A stretch of DNA of 24,509 nt from a virus. The DNA lies in the IMG/VR virus record IMGVR_UViG_3300037070_000184, positions 1 through 24,509 of that record. One strand, given 5' to 3'. The notes under the pieces were generated by a model that searched no databases, had not been told where the DNA came from, and saw nothing but the letters and a program-made list of their open reading frames with translations. The translations under genes and the position numbers were made by a program. Positions 7,551 to 14,922 of the stretch are shown here, one piece after another; position 1 is the stretch's first letter; every line of letters starts with the position of its first letter.

Positions 7551-8621
7551 TTAAAACAGAAGCTCTTGTCCAGTCTTGTCTTCTTCTGGTACGTAACCGG
7601 GTGCAGTTGCCGCTTGTTGTCCACCACCACCAGACTTATTTACAACAGGTGCGGCGGTATCACCACCCTGCGACGCTCCTGCAAGCGCACCAAGGCTTGA
7701 TGTGTCGAAGTACTTCTTCGTTCCAATGCCTGTCCTGAGCCCCTGCCCAAGACTTGAGATAAAGTCAGTCGCCATTTGGTTCAAGCTACCATAATCAGTG
7801 TCCACGTTATACGGTTGGTCAAACTTCAACGTGTCGTATGCAGACAGTCTTTTCGCTTGCTCCGCATCGATGTTGCCTTCACCAGTGTTAATCAAACCGG
7901 TTCCGATTTCGCTCAGTTGCGGACGCGCCAGATCGCCTTGACGATCAAGCTCCTTATACGCAGCAGTTGACCCTTGTTCGTTGATCAGACCACGTGAGAG
8001 CATGTTCTTGACGTACGTATCGGCCTCGCCACGTTGTTCGCCAAGGATCGACTCGATAAATGCATCATCTGACGTACCGGGCACCCAATCTTTGGGCATC
8101 TTCTTGTTGAATGCATCTTTAGCAGTATTCCTGTATGGGTTTTCGAGATCACCAAGCAATCGATCACCTAGTCCTGTGAAGTACGTATCGAAGTTGTCAC
8201 CCTGCGTACCGGGGATGCCTGCAATGGTTGAGGCAATTCGTCCCTCGATCTGACTACCGTATTTTGCTGGGTCCAGTCCGTACTTGGTGAAGGCTTCATT
8301 AACGCCTGTACGTCCTTTGGCTGTCGCGGTGTCTAACAGAGCCTGACGTACTGCCTTTGGATCGACCGCAGGCGTCTGCCCTTCGACCGTGAACTGTTTG
8401 TTGCTCTCACCGGCTCCTGTAGTGAGTGCGGGCAATCCACCCGGTACGCCTTCGGTCATCAACGGACCATTCTCACCGGGCTTGAGAAAGCCCAGTTGTA
8501 TAGCCTTCTCGACAGGTATCTCCCCAGTCGGGGGAATGCCCATCATTGCCAACCCAGCGATCATCCAACCGTCGGTGATCGTACCCGGCTGGAAGACTTG
8601 GTACATGCCCGGTGCGGCCAT
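7551..8621 (-). CDS. Virion-type protein, first member of a tandem paralogue family
   Basis: 356 residues. An N-terminal region unique to this copy (residues 1-88, with a mildly hydrophobic WMIAGLAMMGIP) is followed by the shared domain from residue 91: VRQALLDTATAKGRTG, EAFTKYGLDPAKYG, PYRNTAKDAFNKKMPKDWVP, DDAFIESILGEQR, MLSRGLINEQG, EIGTGLINTG. The tail is Gly-rich and ends EEDKTGQELLF. The stop of the GNAT gene is one base away from this ATG (TAAAATG), with GAGG seven bases before it. The family is unnamed to me; neighbouring genes suggest a structural or ejected protein. Confidence 0.8.
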   Translation of the reverse strand: MAAPGMYQVFQPGTITDGWMIAGLAMMGIPPTGEIPVEKAIQLGFLKPGENGPLMTEGVPGGLPALTTGAGESNKQFTVEGQTPAVDPKAVRQALLDTATAKGRTGVNEAFTKYGLDPAKYGSQIEGRIASTIAGIPGTQGDNFDTYFTGLGDRLLGDLENPYRNTAKDAFNKKMPKDWVPGTSDDAFIESILGEQRGEADTYVKNMLSRGLINEQGSTAAYKELDRQGDLARPQLSEIGTGLINTGEGNIDAEQAKRLSAYDTLKFDQPYNVDTDYGSLNQMATDFISSLGQGLRTGIGTKKYFDTSSLGALAGASQGGDTAAPVVNKSGGGGQQAATAPGYVPEEDKTGQELLF

Positions 8622-8622
8622 T

Positions 8623-9165
8623 TTACTGCCTCGTCACTGATGTTTCGTTCGCGGGCATGTGTGGCTTGTAGTAATAGATCGTACCAATCGGTTCGTAACC
8701 ACCGTAGCGTTGCAGCAACTTGCCCAATTGGTCTTGTTTGTATCCACCTGTTTGAGTCGCACTGATTATCGTCGCGCCTCGGTCGATTGCCCAGTCACGA
8801 TATGCGAACATGAGCTTGAGTACGTTCGGCAAGCTACGCCACTCAGGGTCAATGAACAGGAATATGTCGCCGGTCATCTTGTCATATGACAGTAACTGGG
8901 TCACACAGTATCCGCACACGCCACCAACGAGGGTCCCATCTGGTTTTGAAAGGACTCGACACATGAATTGGTCTTCACTGATGAGGCCTGCACGTAGGAC
9001 TTGTTCTAACCGCTGTGCGTTGACTGTGATCCCAGCGTAATGCGGGAGTTTGGGGACTTCGACCATGACACGGCCACACAGACCCGGTATGTCACGCTCT
9101 TCGAATTTGCGGACAACAAGTTGTTGCCTGTTCGAACCAGTATTCATTGTTTGACTCAAACTCAT
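8623..9165 (-). CDS. GNAT-family N-acetyltransferase-like protein
   Basis: About 180 residues with the GNAT layout: an N-terminal VVRKFEERDIPGLCGRV strand-helix, a central strand pair (MCRVLSKPDGTLVGGVCGYC), a segment GDIFLFIDPEWRSLPN where the acetyl-CoA-binding motif A is expected, then AYRDWAIDRGATIISA and a C-terminal RYGGYEPIGTIYYYKPH. Acetyltransferase-like genes occur within morphogenesis clusters of some podoviruses; the substrate is unknown. Two starts are possible. ATG at 9165 overlaps the upstream stop (ATGA) with GGAAGG eight bases upstream. ATG at 9147 follows a palindrome copy by one base, exactly like the tail nozzle gene, and would remove six residues (Met-Ser-Leu-Ser-Gln-Thr). 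A degenerate palindrome lies within the gene at 8750. Confidence 0.75.
   Translation of the reverse strand: MSLSQTMNTGSNRQQLVVRKFEERDIPGLCGRVMVEVPKLPHYAGITVNAQRLEQVLRAGLISEDQFMCRVLSKPDGTLVGGVCGYCVTQLLSYDKMTGDIFLFIDPEWRSLPNVLKLMFAYRDWAIDRGATIISATQTGGYKQDQLGKLLQRYGGYEPIGTIYYYKPHMPANETSVTRQ
8750..8762. repeat. Degenerate palindrome copy, two mismatches, inside a CDS
   Basis: GTTTGAGTCGCAC on the plus strand, in the GNAT gene. It may be a decayed copy or a chance match. Confidence 0.4.
9149..9161. repeat. 13-bp palindrome, exact copy, at the start of the GNAT gene
   Basis: GTTTGACTCAAAC on the plus strand. It ends one base before the alternative ATG at 9147, and codes Leu-Ser-Gln-Thr if the upstream ATG (9165) is used. 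Confidence 0.95.
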
Positions 9166-10802
9166 CGCCTGAACCTTCCCTTGGAGAACAAATACCTAAT
9201 CCCTGCGATGATCAGTGGCTCTTTGGCCGATCCGGTAATCTTGACTTTGACAGTCTTGAACTTGAGTGGGAAGCCGTACAATTGAGGATCGTTCGACTTG
9301 ACACCGGCACCTGCATCGTTGCCTACATAGTTCGCGAATAATGCAGACGCGGCATTGAAATCTATGTATGCGTCGACACGGAATGGTGCAGTGCCTCGTG
9401 AGTCAATAGACATGAAACGTAACTGTTTCACTCGCATCGGTGTGCGCCCATCCACCCATGGCAACTCCATAAGGAAGTTGATAGCAGTTCCTGTATTGGG
9501 GTCTGTCGTCGTCTGGAGATCGGCATGAAATTCTTCGTTCGGGAAGATATCATTACCTAACTGATAGACAGTTGTTCTCGCATTGACGTGTCCTGCAACG
9601 TAAACACGTCCTAAGAATGACTTGCAACCGCACACCATTCGAAGGCCTGTACCTTCGTAACGTGTCCACGATGAGTACTTCAGTTGTTCCTGTGATTGAA
9701 ACACATACGTTGTTCCAACTGAGTCATTGGTAAACATATATGTGCAGTGATCTATTGGATTAAACACCATGAACGGTGCCATTGTAAGCACTGTTGGCAA
9801 GTCTTCGCGCCATGCAGGTTCTATGAGTTCGCTCAGGAACTTACTGTCAATGTTACCAGAGAACAGATTACGCTTTGCGCTTGCCATGCCATCGTAACCG
9901 GCGAAGCGCAGATCATTCTCGACTGTAACAATGCAGCGATGATTGATCAGTCCGAACTGTGGCATTTCATCGATGAACTCGGGAATGTGCTTAGGAGGGT
10001 CTGAGGCATCGAATACACCGAGCTTCACAATCAATGACGCACCACGGAAGAACACAATAAGAAACTGTCTGTATCCAGCGAGACCTAAAATCAACGGCGC
10101 ACCAGATGGAGCATACGCACCAACATCGATACTAATCGCGTTGTTTGGCGCTCCGTCTCCCGGGAACGTACCCGATGTGCCTTTTGAGCTGATGTACACA
10201 GTTGTTGGATAACCAGAGATGCCACCAACACAATGGAAGTTGGCTGCGATACAACCGTACTTACCAATCGGTACGTTGAATACACTTCCAGATGCTGGAT
10301 CGGTTAGGAATTTAAACACATACGATGCATTCATAATCAATGGCTTGTCGATGCCATTATGAATGATTAGATACTCTTTCCAATGAACGAAATCAACTTG
10401 ACTCGTTGCGCTCCAACCCGTCGATGGCGGGTCAGGAGGTGTTACTGGCAACGCACCTGCGATTGTAGGGTTCCAAACAGCAACGACTGCACCGGCACTA
10501 TCGATTGTTGCGATTTGACCAGTCGACGACACAACAACGAGCCTGTTGTTGAAATACTCCATGTCGATGATGTTGCCAGTGATTGCAGGAGAGACATTTG
10601 CAAACACTTTCGATCCAAAGCGTAACTTCTGTGCTCCTGATGGCGTGCGACGGAAGTTGACCAAATCCGGTTGGTACTTGGCCTCCATATTGGTGTCTTC
10701 GTCGATGACATTCCAGCCGCCGCCGAAGCCCCGAAGAGTGATCTCTTCGAGGCGGCTCTTAGGTTGTTTCTGAGGCTTAGTGAGGAATAAAGACACGTTC
10801 AT
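9162..10802 (-). CDS. Tail nozzle / tail stabilisation protein (T7 gp12- or P22 gp10-like)
   Basis: 546 residues from ATG at 10802. The protein is rich in short beta strands and aromatic/Gly turns (GFGGGWNVIDEDTNM, NRLVVVSSTGQIATID, WKEYLIIHNGIDKPLIMNA, RFAGYDGMASAKRNLFSG), and its early segment (ITLRGFGGGWNV, then DLVNFRRTPSGAQKLRFG) is the usual opening of podovirus nozzle proteins that fold as beta-propellers. It follows directly the gene for the adaptor, as expected. An in-frame GTG at 10814 lies inside the palindrome and is a less likely start. The ATG follows the palindrome by one base; the nearest other candidate, AAGG, is about 15 bases away. The role is inferred from fold-like pattern and context. 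Confidence 0.75.
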   Translation of the reverse strand: MNVSLFLTKPQKQPKSRLEEITLRGFGGGWNVIDEDTNMEAKYQPDLVNFRRTPSGAQKLRFGSKVFANVSPAITGNIIDMEYFNNRLVVVSSTGQIATIDSAGAVVAVWNPTIAGALPVTPPDPPSTGWSATSQVDFVHWKEYLIIHNGIDKPLIMNASYVFKFLTDPASGSVFNVPIGKYGCIAANFHCVGGISGYPTTVYISSKGTSGTFPGDGAPNNAISIDVGAYAPSGAPLILGLAGYRQFLIVFFRGASLIVKLGVFDASDPPKHIPEFIDEMPQFGLINHRCIVTVENDLRFAGYDGMASAKRNLFSGNIDSKFLSELIEPAWREDLPTVLTMAPFMVFNPIDHCTYMFTNDSVGTTYVFQSQEQLKYSSWTRYEGTGLRMVCGCKSFLGRVYVAGHVNARTTVYQLGNDIFPNEEFHADLQTTTDPNTGTAINFLMELPWVDGRTPMRVKQLRFMSIDSRGTAPFRVDAYIDFNAASALFANYVGNDAGAGVKSNDPQLYGFPLKFKTVKVKITGSAKEPLIIAGIRYLFSKGRFRR

Positions 10803-10803
10803 T

Positions 10804-10816
10804 GTTTGACTCACAC
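10804..10816. repeat. 13-bp palindrome, one-mismatch copy, gene junction
   Basis: GTTTGACTCACAC on the plus strand, GTGTGAGTCAAAC on the coding strand, one base before the tail nozzle ATG. It lies in the gap after the adaptor gene stop. Confidence 0.9.
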
Positions 10817-10829
10817 ACCTTGCAACCGA

Positions 10830-11510
10830 TCAATGCGGATTGACGAACCAGTTGTTAGGCACCGATGTGCGCTCAGCGAAGGCCGTCTTCTGGTTAGCGA
10901 GTGAGTTCATTATATCCCGGTACTTACTGTCCATCATTGCTTGGACGTCTTGTTTAGCCTGAGGGTTCAAGTCGTCACCAGACAAGGCAACGAAGGCGGT
11001 TCCGAATGCGAGGAGATCACGATCTAAGTACACAGTCGTCGATTGTTGCCAATCCGTGCCAACTGGGAGAGGATGCACCCGTGCTCGGATGTTCATAATC
11101 CCAGTCGCCGTGATCGGATAGATTTGCAGCTTCTTGCCTGCGTAGTTCGGATCTGTCACAGGTAAGCTCGTCCAAAACAGCGCGGTCGTCCCTGTCGCAC
11201 CAACAGGGTTCATGTCTTCCGGCAGTGTTGGTAGTCCTTTGCTTTGCTTGTCACGATGCACAGCCAAGAAGTCATCGAAGTCCAACACCTGTGTGAACGG
11301 GGATGTCATAAACGTCCCAGTCGTACCGTCAAGAGTCACCGTTTGCCACGGAGAGTATTGCTTCCACCAGTGCTTCTTGAACAGCATATTAAATGCGCGC
11401 CCCGCATCTTTGACCATGCGGGGCTCGCTGTAGAGTTGTGTGCCTACTCCGGTAACCTCGCCCAAGATACCGAGCGCATCTTGGACGAGTTGCTGGATGG
11501 TGACGGACAT
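10830..11510 (-). CDS. Portal-tail adaptor (head-to-tail connector) protein
   Basis: 226 residues. The opening MSVTIQQLVQDALGILGEV, a middle with DFDDFLAVHRD, and the closing helices (RDLLAFGTAFVALSGDDLN, then QDVQAMMDSKYRDIMNSLANQ) match the pattern of podovirus adaptor proteins such as T7 gp11 and P22 gp4, which ring the portal and hold the nozzle. The position between the head genes and the nozzle gene supports this. ATG at 11510 has GGGA seven bases upstream and lies 15 bases after the preceding stop. It contains a strong inverted repeat near its 5' end (11399-11424). Specific membership of one of the two families cannot be told by eye. Confidence 0.7.
   Translation of the reverse strand: MSVTIQQLVQDALGILGEVTGVGTQLYSEPRMVKDAGRAFNMLFKKHWWKQYSPWQTVTLDGTTGTFMTSPFTQVLDFDDFLAVHRDKQSKGLPTLPEDMNPVGATGTTALFWTSLPVTDPNYAGKKLQIYPITATGIMNIRARVHPLPVGTDWQQSTTVYLDRDLLAFGTAFVALSGDDLNPQAKQDVQAMMDSKYRDIMNSLANQKTAFAERTSVPNNWFVNPH
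11399..11424. repeat. Perfect inverted repeat, 9-bp GC-rich arms, 8-nt loop
   Basis: GCCCCGCAT and ATGCGGGGC lie in the adaptor gene, about 85-110 bases inside its 5' end (codons 29-38). The RNA could form a stable hairpin. No T-run follows, so it does not look like an intrinsic terminator. Confidence 0.6.
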
Positions 11511-11525
11511 GAGATCGTCCCTGTC

Positions 11526-12209
11526 CTATGCGTAATACTGTCTGATCCCGTGCAGTCCACCGTTACCGTTTGCATTGACCGAGGCGTCACCAATCATTGC
11601 GACGATGATCTCCTTGGTCCCATCGAGCGCAATTGTTGGGTTGTACGTACCACGCGGATCACCCGAAGCAGACGTTGCCGGATCAGTCGTGACACCCGGT
11701 ACGAACTGCGCCGCGACGGCGACCATGACGCCGCCTTCGCGTGCCCACGTGACGTCACCACGGTAGGGGAGGCCGAGTGCGTCACCTGACGTGATAGACC
11801 ACGTAACGGCATTGGTCGACACCGTGACCACGCGTGCGCTGACGATGCGTTTGAACGCCTTCAACCCAACGATGGGCGTAGACGAACCGTTCACACCACC
11901 GACACGCTGGAGGATCGGCTGTCCGAGATAGTCGAACCCTCTCCAGTCGATCTGACCGCCTGCCGAGCCCGGATCGCCGGACGGTGTGAAGATCAAAGTC
12001 CTACCGTACGGCTCTGGGACGATGAGATCAACTGCCGTCACCGTACCGATTGCTGCGTTGGCAATGATACCGGCCTTGAGCACGGCATTCGCAGCAGGGG
12101 CACCGAGAGAGAACTGCTGCGGCTGCGTGTGGTTGATAGCATTCGAGTACTGCATAGCCGGGACGTACGCATTGATGCCCGGCTCGAATTGTTTACGATC
12201 GCGAAACAT
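11526..12209 (-). CDS. Probable minor head or decoration protein
   Basis: 227 residues, Gly/Ala/Thr/Val-rich, predicted mostly beta from alternating hydrophobics (AVDLIVPEPYGRTLIFTPSG, RIVSARVVTVSTNAVTWSIT, EGGVMVAVAAQFVPGV), with no signal peptide or membrane segment. The position between the capsid region and the adaptor gene suggests a head decoration or head-fibre-type protein; I do not recognise the family. The ATG at 12209 has AGGAG six bases upstream; an ATG inside that spacer runs straight into a stop. Upstream lies an 80-bp gap with a cluster of palindrome copies, which makes this gene a candidate for special regulation. Confidence 0.65.
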   Translation of the reverse strand: MFRDRKQFEPGINAYVPAMQYSNAINHTQPQQFSLGAPAANAVLKAGIIANAAIGTVTAVDLIVPEPYGRTLIFTPSGDPGSAGGQIDWRGFDYLGQPILQRVGGVNGSSTPIVGLKAFKRIVSARVVTVSTNAVTWSITSGDALGLPYRGDVTWAREGGVMVAVAAQFVPGVTTDPATSASGDPRGTYNPTIALDGTKEIIVAMIGDASVNANGNGGLHGIRQYYA

Positions 12210-12225
12210 TCACATCTCCTGTGTT

Positions 12226-12295
12226 GTGTGAGTCACTGTGTTTGAGTCACTGACCGATTACGCAACCGGTGTGAGTCACTGTGTTTGAGTCAAAC
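12226..12295. repeat. Cluster of four palindrome copies within a 43-bp-spaced direct repeat
   Basis: Copies centred near 12232, 12246, 12275 and 12289. The last, GTTTGAGTCAAAC at 12283-12295, is exact and contributes the TGA stop of the upstream gene. The other three have a degenerate right arm (GTGTGAGTCACTG at 12226 and 12269, GTTTGAGTCACTG at 12240). A 24-base exact direct repeat (12226-12249 and 12269-12292) spans two copies each, so the unit was duplicated. Confidence 0.85.
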
Positions 12296-12733
12296 AACGG
12301 CTTCGGCTTCGTTCAACCGGAACCCACCTTTGCCCATCTGCTCGGGCATGATGACAGTACCAGTTTTCGCAGTGGCCAATCGGATCACTTGATCCTCCAT
12401 TGAACGCCACGCGCCTTTGCGAGTGATGTCATCTTGAGCCGAGAGCATGCGGCCGATTGGACTGTTAGGATCGCTCAGCCCTTGCATGTTGATGATCGGA
12501 GCCTCACCTTCACGCAGGTTGTAGTGAGCTAATGCGTCCTTGTCCTTGAGCCTCACAACATGCCCACGCGGGAAGTACACGATGTACCCCGCGTCTTCCT
12601 CGACCATGACGGTTTGGAGCCCCTTCCCGGCTTCGTACCGGTTCTGCTCACGTTTCACCGTCCCTTTCAGATGGATCACCACATAGGCGAGCCTAGCACC
12701 GGTCCTATTGCGTACCATAGAGATATCGGACAT
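12290..12733 (-). CDS. Small head-region protein, function unknown
   Basis: 147 residues. It opens MSDISMVRNRTGARLAYVVI, contains a charged central part with YIVYFPRGHVVRLKDKD, and closes with a helix-rich segment (RMLSAQDDITRKGAWRSMED). I do not recognise the family. It follows the capsid gene directly; ATG at 12733 has GAGGT five bases upstream and sits seven bases after the capsid stop. The stop codon TGA lies inside a palindrome copy, so the last bases of the gene and the repeat overlap. Genes in this position in podoviruses are often decoration or head-completion proteins, which is only an inference here. Confidence 0.7.
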   Translation of the reverse strand: MSDISMVRNRTGARLAYVVIHLKGTVKREQNRYEAGKGLQTVMVEEDAGYIVYFPRGHVVRLKDKDALAHYNLREGEAPIINMQGLSDPNSPIGRMLSAQDDITRKGAWRSMEDQVIRLATAKTGTVIMPEQMGKGGFRLNEAEAVV

Positions 12734-12740
12734 TTTGACC

Positions 12741-13709
12741 TCAGTTCGTCAGGTACGCATGGGTCCTGTATTGACGCCACGTACACAGTTGACCTTCCCA
12801 CACGACACGGCGGCCGATGGCATCCATGTCCCACGGAGCGACGAGCTTCTTGACCTTCATGTTCACACCCTTGAGAACATGGAGGGTCAGATATTCTTCG
12901 TTGACGAAGTAGCAGACGTTGGCGGGGAGCTTCTCGTCGAACAGGAGAGGGACGCCGTTGTGTGTGGTTCCCACGATACCAAGATTGACCAACGCTTTGC
13001 CGGTGCCGGTAGCATTGAGGGCGATCTGCTGCTTGTCTCGGGCTGCGGCTTTGTGCATCCGGTAGATGTTGCGTCCTGCGAAGATGACGGTGGGCTTGGG
13101 CGACGCTTGTCCATCCGACTTACGATTGAGATCAAGCTCGATGATGTCATCGAAGGCTTCCTCTATGTTCTCCGGCGTGAGCGTGCCAGCGAAATTGTAA
13201 GAAGAGGAGCGCCACTGTGCTTCTGACGCAAGGCTAATGCCACCGACAGAGCCAGTTGTCGGGTCAGCAGGAATGAGGTTTCCAAGCCCGTTAGGATCAG
13301 TGCCTGTGCCAACAGAGGTGTGGTATGTGGCAAACTGACGACTGATCGACTCGTCCAGTGCCTTGATCTTACCTGTGATGATCTTGAAAATTTCTGCCCG
13401 TCCTTGGTTCTCATCATCCTCTTGGTCCGAGATGATCAAACTGCCGACGACGCGGGACATGAAGTACTCGACCGTGGTGAACTCGTTCGTCTGATCGACG
13501 GGCAGTTGATCGTAGTACTGCATCGACGTGACGTTGGGATTGAGTCCAACGATGAGCGGATTGGAGATCTGCGGACCACCGTCTTCAACGATGACGCGTT
13601 TTTTGGCATGGAGATATGCGCTCACGGTGCCCGAAATCGCGGAAGCCATGATCAGCTTCGCCCGACTCCGCGTCAGCATTGCGTGAACCACTGTATCGAG
13701 TGCGGCCAT
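12741..13709 (-). CDS. Major capsid protein (HK97-fold type)
   Basis: 322 residues. Typical capsid features: a variable N-terminal helix, then NPLIVGLNPNVTSMQYYDQL, the segment VVGSLIISDQEDDENQGRAE, IFKIITGKIKALDESISRQF, then a NGLGNLIPADP loop, and late strands such as TVIFAGRNIYRMHKA and KLPANVCYFVNEEYLTLHVL. Placement directly downstream of the scaffold and portal genes is diagnostic. Length and pattern resemble other podovirus capsid proteins of about 320-350 residues. The ATG at 13709 has only a weak ribosome-binding site (GAGA) 30 bases after a palindrome copy, which is surprising for what should be the most abundant virion protein. Confidence 0.85.
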   Translation of the reverse strand: MAALDTVVHAMLTRSRAKLIMASAISGTVSAYLHAKKRVIVEDGGPQISNPLIVGLNPNVTSMQYYDQLPVDQTNEFTTVEYFMSRVVGSLIISDQEDDENQGRAEIFKIITGKIKALDESISRQFATYHTSVGTGTDPNGLGNLIPADPTTGSVGGISLASEAQWRSSSYNFAGTLTPENIEEAFDDIIELDLNRKSDGQASPKPTVIFAGRNIYRMHKAAARDKQQIALNATGTGKALVNLGIVGTTHNGVPLLFDEKLPANVCYFVNEEYLTLHVLKGVNMKVKKLVAPWDMDAIGRRVVWEGQLCTWRQYRTHAYLTN

Positions 13710-13738
13710 GTGGGTTCTCTGCTGCTGTGTTTGGGTCT

Positions 13739-13751
13739 GTTTGACTCAAAC
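13739..13751. repeat. 13-bp palindrome, exact copy, gene junction
   Basis: GTTTGACTCAAAC on the plus strand, three bases after the scaffold stop and about 30 bases before the capsid ATG. A degenerate half-copy (GTTTGGGTC) lies just downstream of it on the coding strand. Confidence 0.95.
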
Positions 13752-13754
13752 TGG

Positions 13755-14894
13755 TTACATCCCTGCTTCTGCCATCACACTGCGGGCGATCTGCTCGTAG
13801 GATTGATTGACATCGGCCATTCGACTGCCTTGTTGGACGGGCATGCGGCCACGTCCATTCGGGAATGCACCGCGTTGGCGGGTTCGGTCCCCAGACTGTC
13901 CTTCCCGTTGCTGACGTTGCACGAGGAACAGTTGCAGCTTCGCCCAAATCTCATTGAGCGACATCTGTGGGTGCCGCTGGAGGACGGCATCCAACACCGG
14001 AAGATACGTACGTGCATCCGGGTTCTGCGCAAAGAATTGAGCGACGTGTACCTTCGCGTCACCGAAGGCTCTCTGTTGTTGTGCTTGTTCTTGTTGTGCT
14101 CTCTGCTCCGCTTCGGTGCGCTGCCGAAGGGGTTGCATCTGCTGTTGAATTTCGCCTCGTAGCATGTCTGCTAGGGACTTCATATCGGCACCGCCGCTGA
14201 GTCCCAGCTCAGATAAATCTATACCATTTGCAGCGGCTCGGGTCAAGAGTTGCTTCAACGCCTGAATAGGGTTGGTCTTAGACATAGCCACAAGTTGCAT
14301 GGCTTCGAGTTGTTCCTGAGGACTGATACCAAGCTTTTGCATCTGAGCGTTCTGCCCCTGAAGGGCTTCGAAACGGCCATAAACTTCCTTGCCGATTTCG
14401 ACAGCGCGCTGTAAGCGGTTGGTCAGATCACTTACCTGAGCCTGAGCTTGGGCTTGGAAGGACTGGAGTTGACGCGATGCATTGGCCGCCTGTTGGTAGA
14501 AGCGAGCTTCCTTACCAGAACGCGCAACGATATTGCCTCGCGCATCGACAAGGTTGCCTTTGGCATCGGGTCGAACCTCAGCAGAAGACGGGATTGGTCC
14601 TCGCTGTGGCTGTTGTGCGGCGTCTTTGCGCTTGGGCTCACGTCCGAATTGGTCCTTTGAGCGACGTGCGGGCCTTTGACCTTCACCCATATCGACTTCG
14701 GAGTCTGCGGCAGTGAACCGGTTGTCCCCTGTTGCGCGTCCAAGGCCATCTCCTGAGTCACTGTCACTACTGTCTCCTTGATCCACACCAATATCATATC
14801 CTGCGTCGCCATCGCTCTCAGACACGCCAAGATCGTCTGCGGTAATGCCCAATGAGGCAGCTTTACCATTGCCTTCCATTGTACGGTCACTCAT
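13755..14894 (-). CDS. Capsid scaffolding protein
   Basis: 379 residues from ATG at 14894. The N-terminal third is acidic and Gly/Asp/Ser-rich (DQGDSSDSDSGDGLGRATGD); then long helical Gln/Ala-rich segments (QLQSFQAQAQAQVSDLTNRL, EIQQQMQPLRQRTEAEQRAQ), and a basic C-terminus (RQRGAFPNGRGRMPVQQG). The alternation of acidic, coiled-coil and basic tail segments, and a place between portal and capsid genes, fit a scaffold that directs capsid assembly. A TTG at 14918 in the same frame lies inside the palindrome; ATG at 14894, with AGGGAG six bases upstream, is clearly better. Confidence 0.8.
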   Translation of the reverse strand: MSDRTMEGNGKAASLGITADDLGVSESDGDAGYDIGVDQGDSSDSDSGDGLGRATGDNRFTAADSEVDMGEGQRPARRSKDQFGREPKRKDAAQQPQRGPIPSSAEVRPDAKGNLVDARGNIVARSGKEARFYQQAANASRQLQSFQAQAQAQVSDLTNRLQRAVEIGKEVYGRFEALQGQNAQMQKLGISPQEQLEAMQLVAMSKTNPIQALKQLLTRAAANGIDLSELGLSGGADMKSLADMLRGEIQQQMQPLRQRTEAEQRAQQEQAQQQRAFGDAKVHVAQFFAQNPDARTYLPVLDAVLQRHPQMSLNEIWAKLQLFLVQRQQREGQSGDRTRQRGAFPNGRGRMPVQQGSRMADVNQSYEQIARSVMAEAGM

Positions 14895-14907
14895 GTTGTT
14901 CTCCCTT

Positions 14908-14920
14908 GTTTGAGTCAAAC
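14908..14920. repeat. 13-bp palindrome, exact copy, gene junction
   Basis: GTTTGAGTCAAAC on the plus strand, two bases after the portal stop and 13 bases before the scaffold ATG, with AGGGAG between. Confidence 0.95.
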
Positions 14921-14922
14921 AA

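Noticed and set aside
13320-14162. 280-codon plus-strand open frame
   Set aside because: It lies opposite the capsid and scaffold genes, which have clear protein-level signatures and ribosome-binding sites on the minus strand; it is a shadow.
14751-14763. TGAGTCACTG match to the degenerate cluster copies in the scaffold gene
   Set aside because: Left arm is not conserved and the copy is inside an acidic coding stretch; likely chance.
14895-14918. TTG start for the scaffold gene within the palindrome
   Set aside because: ATG at 14894 has AGGGAG at good spacing; the eight extra codons are an extension through the repeat.
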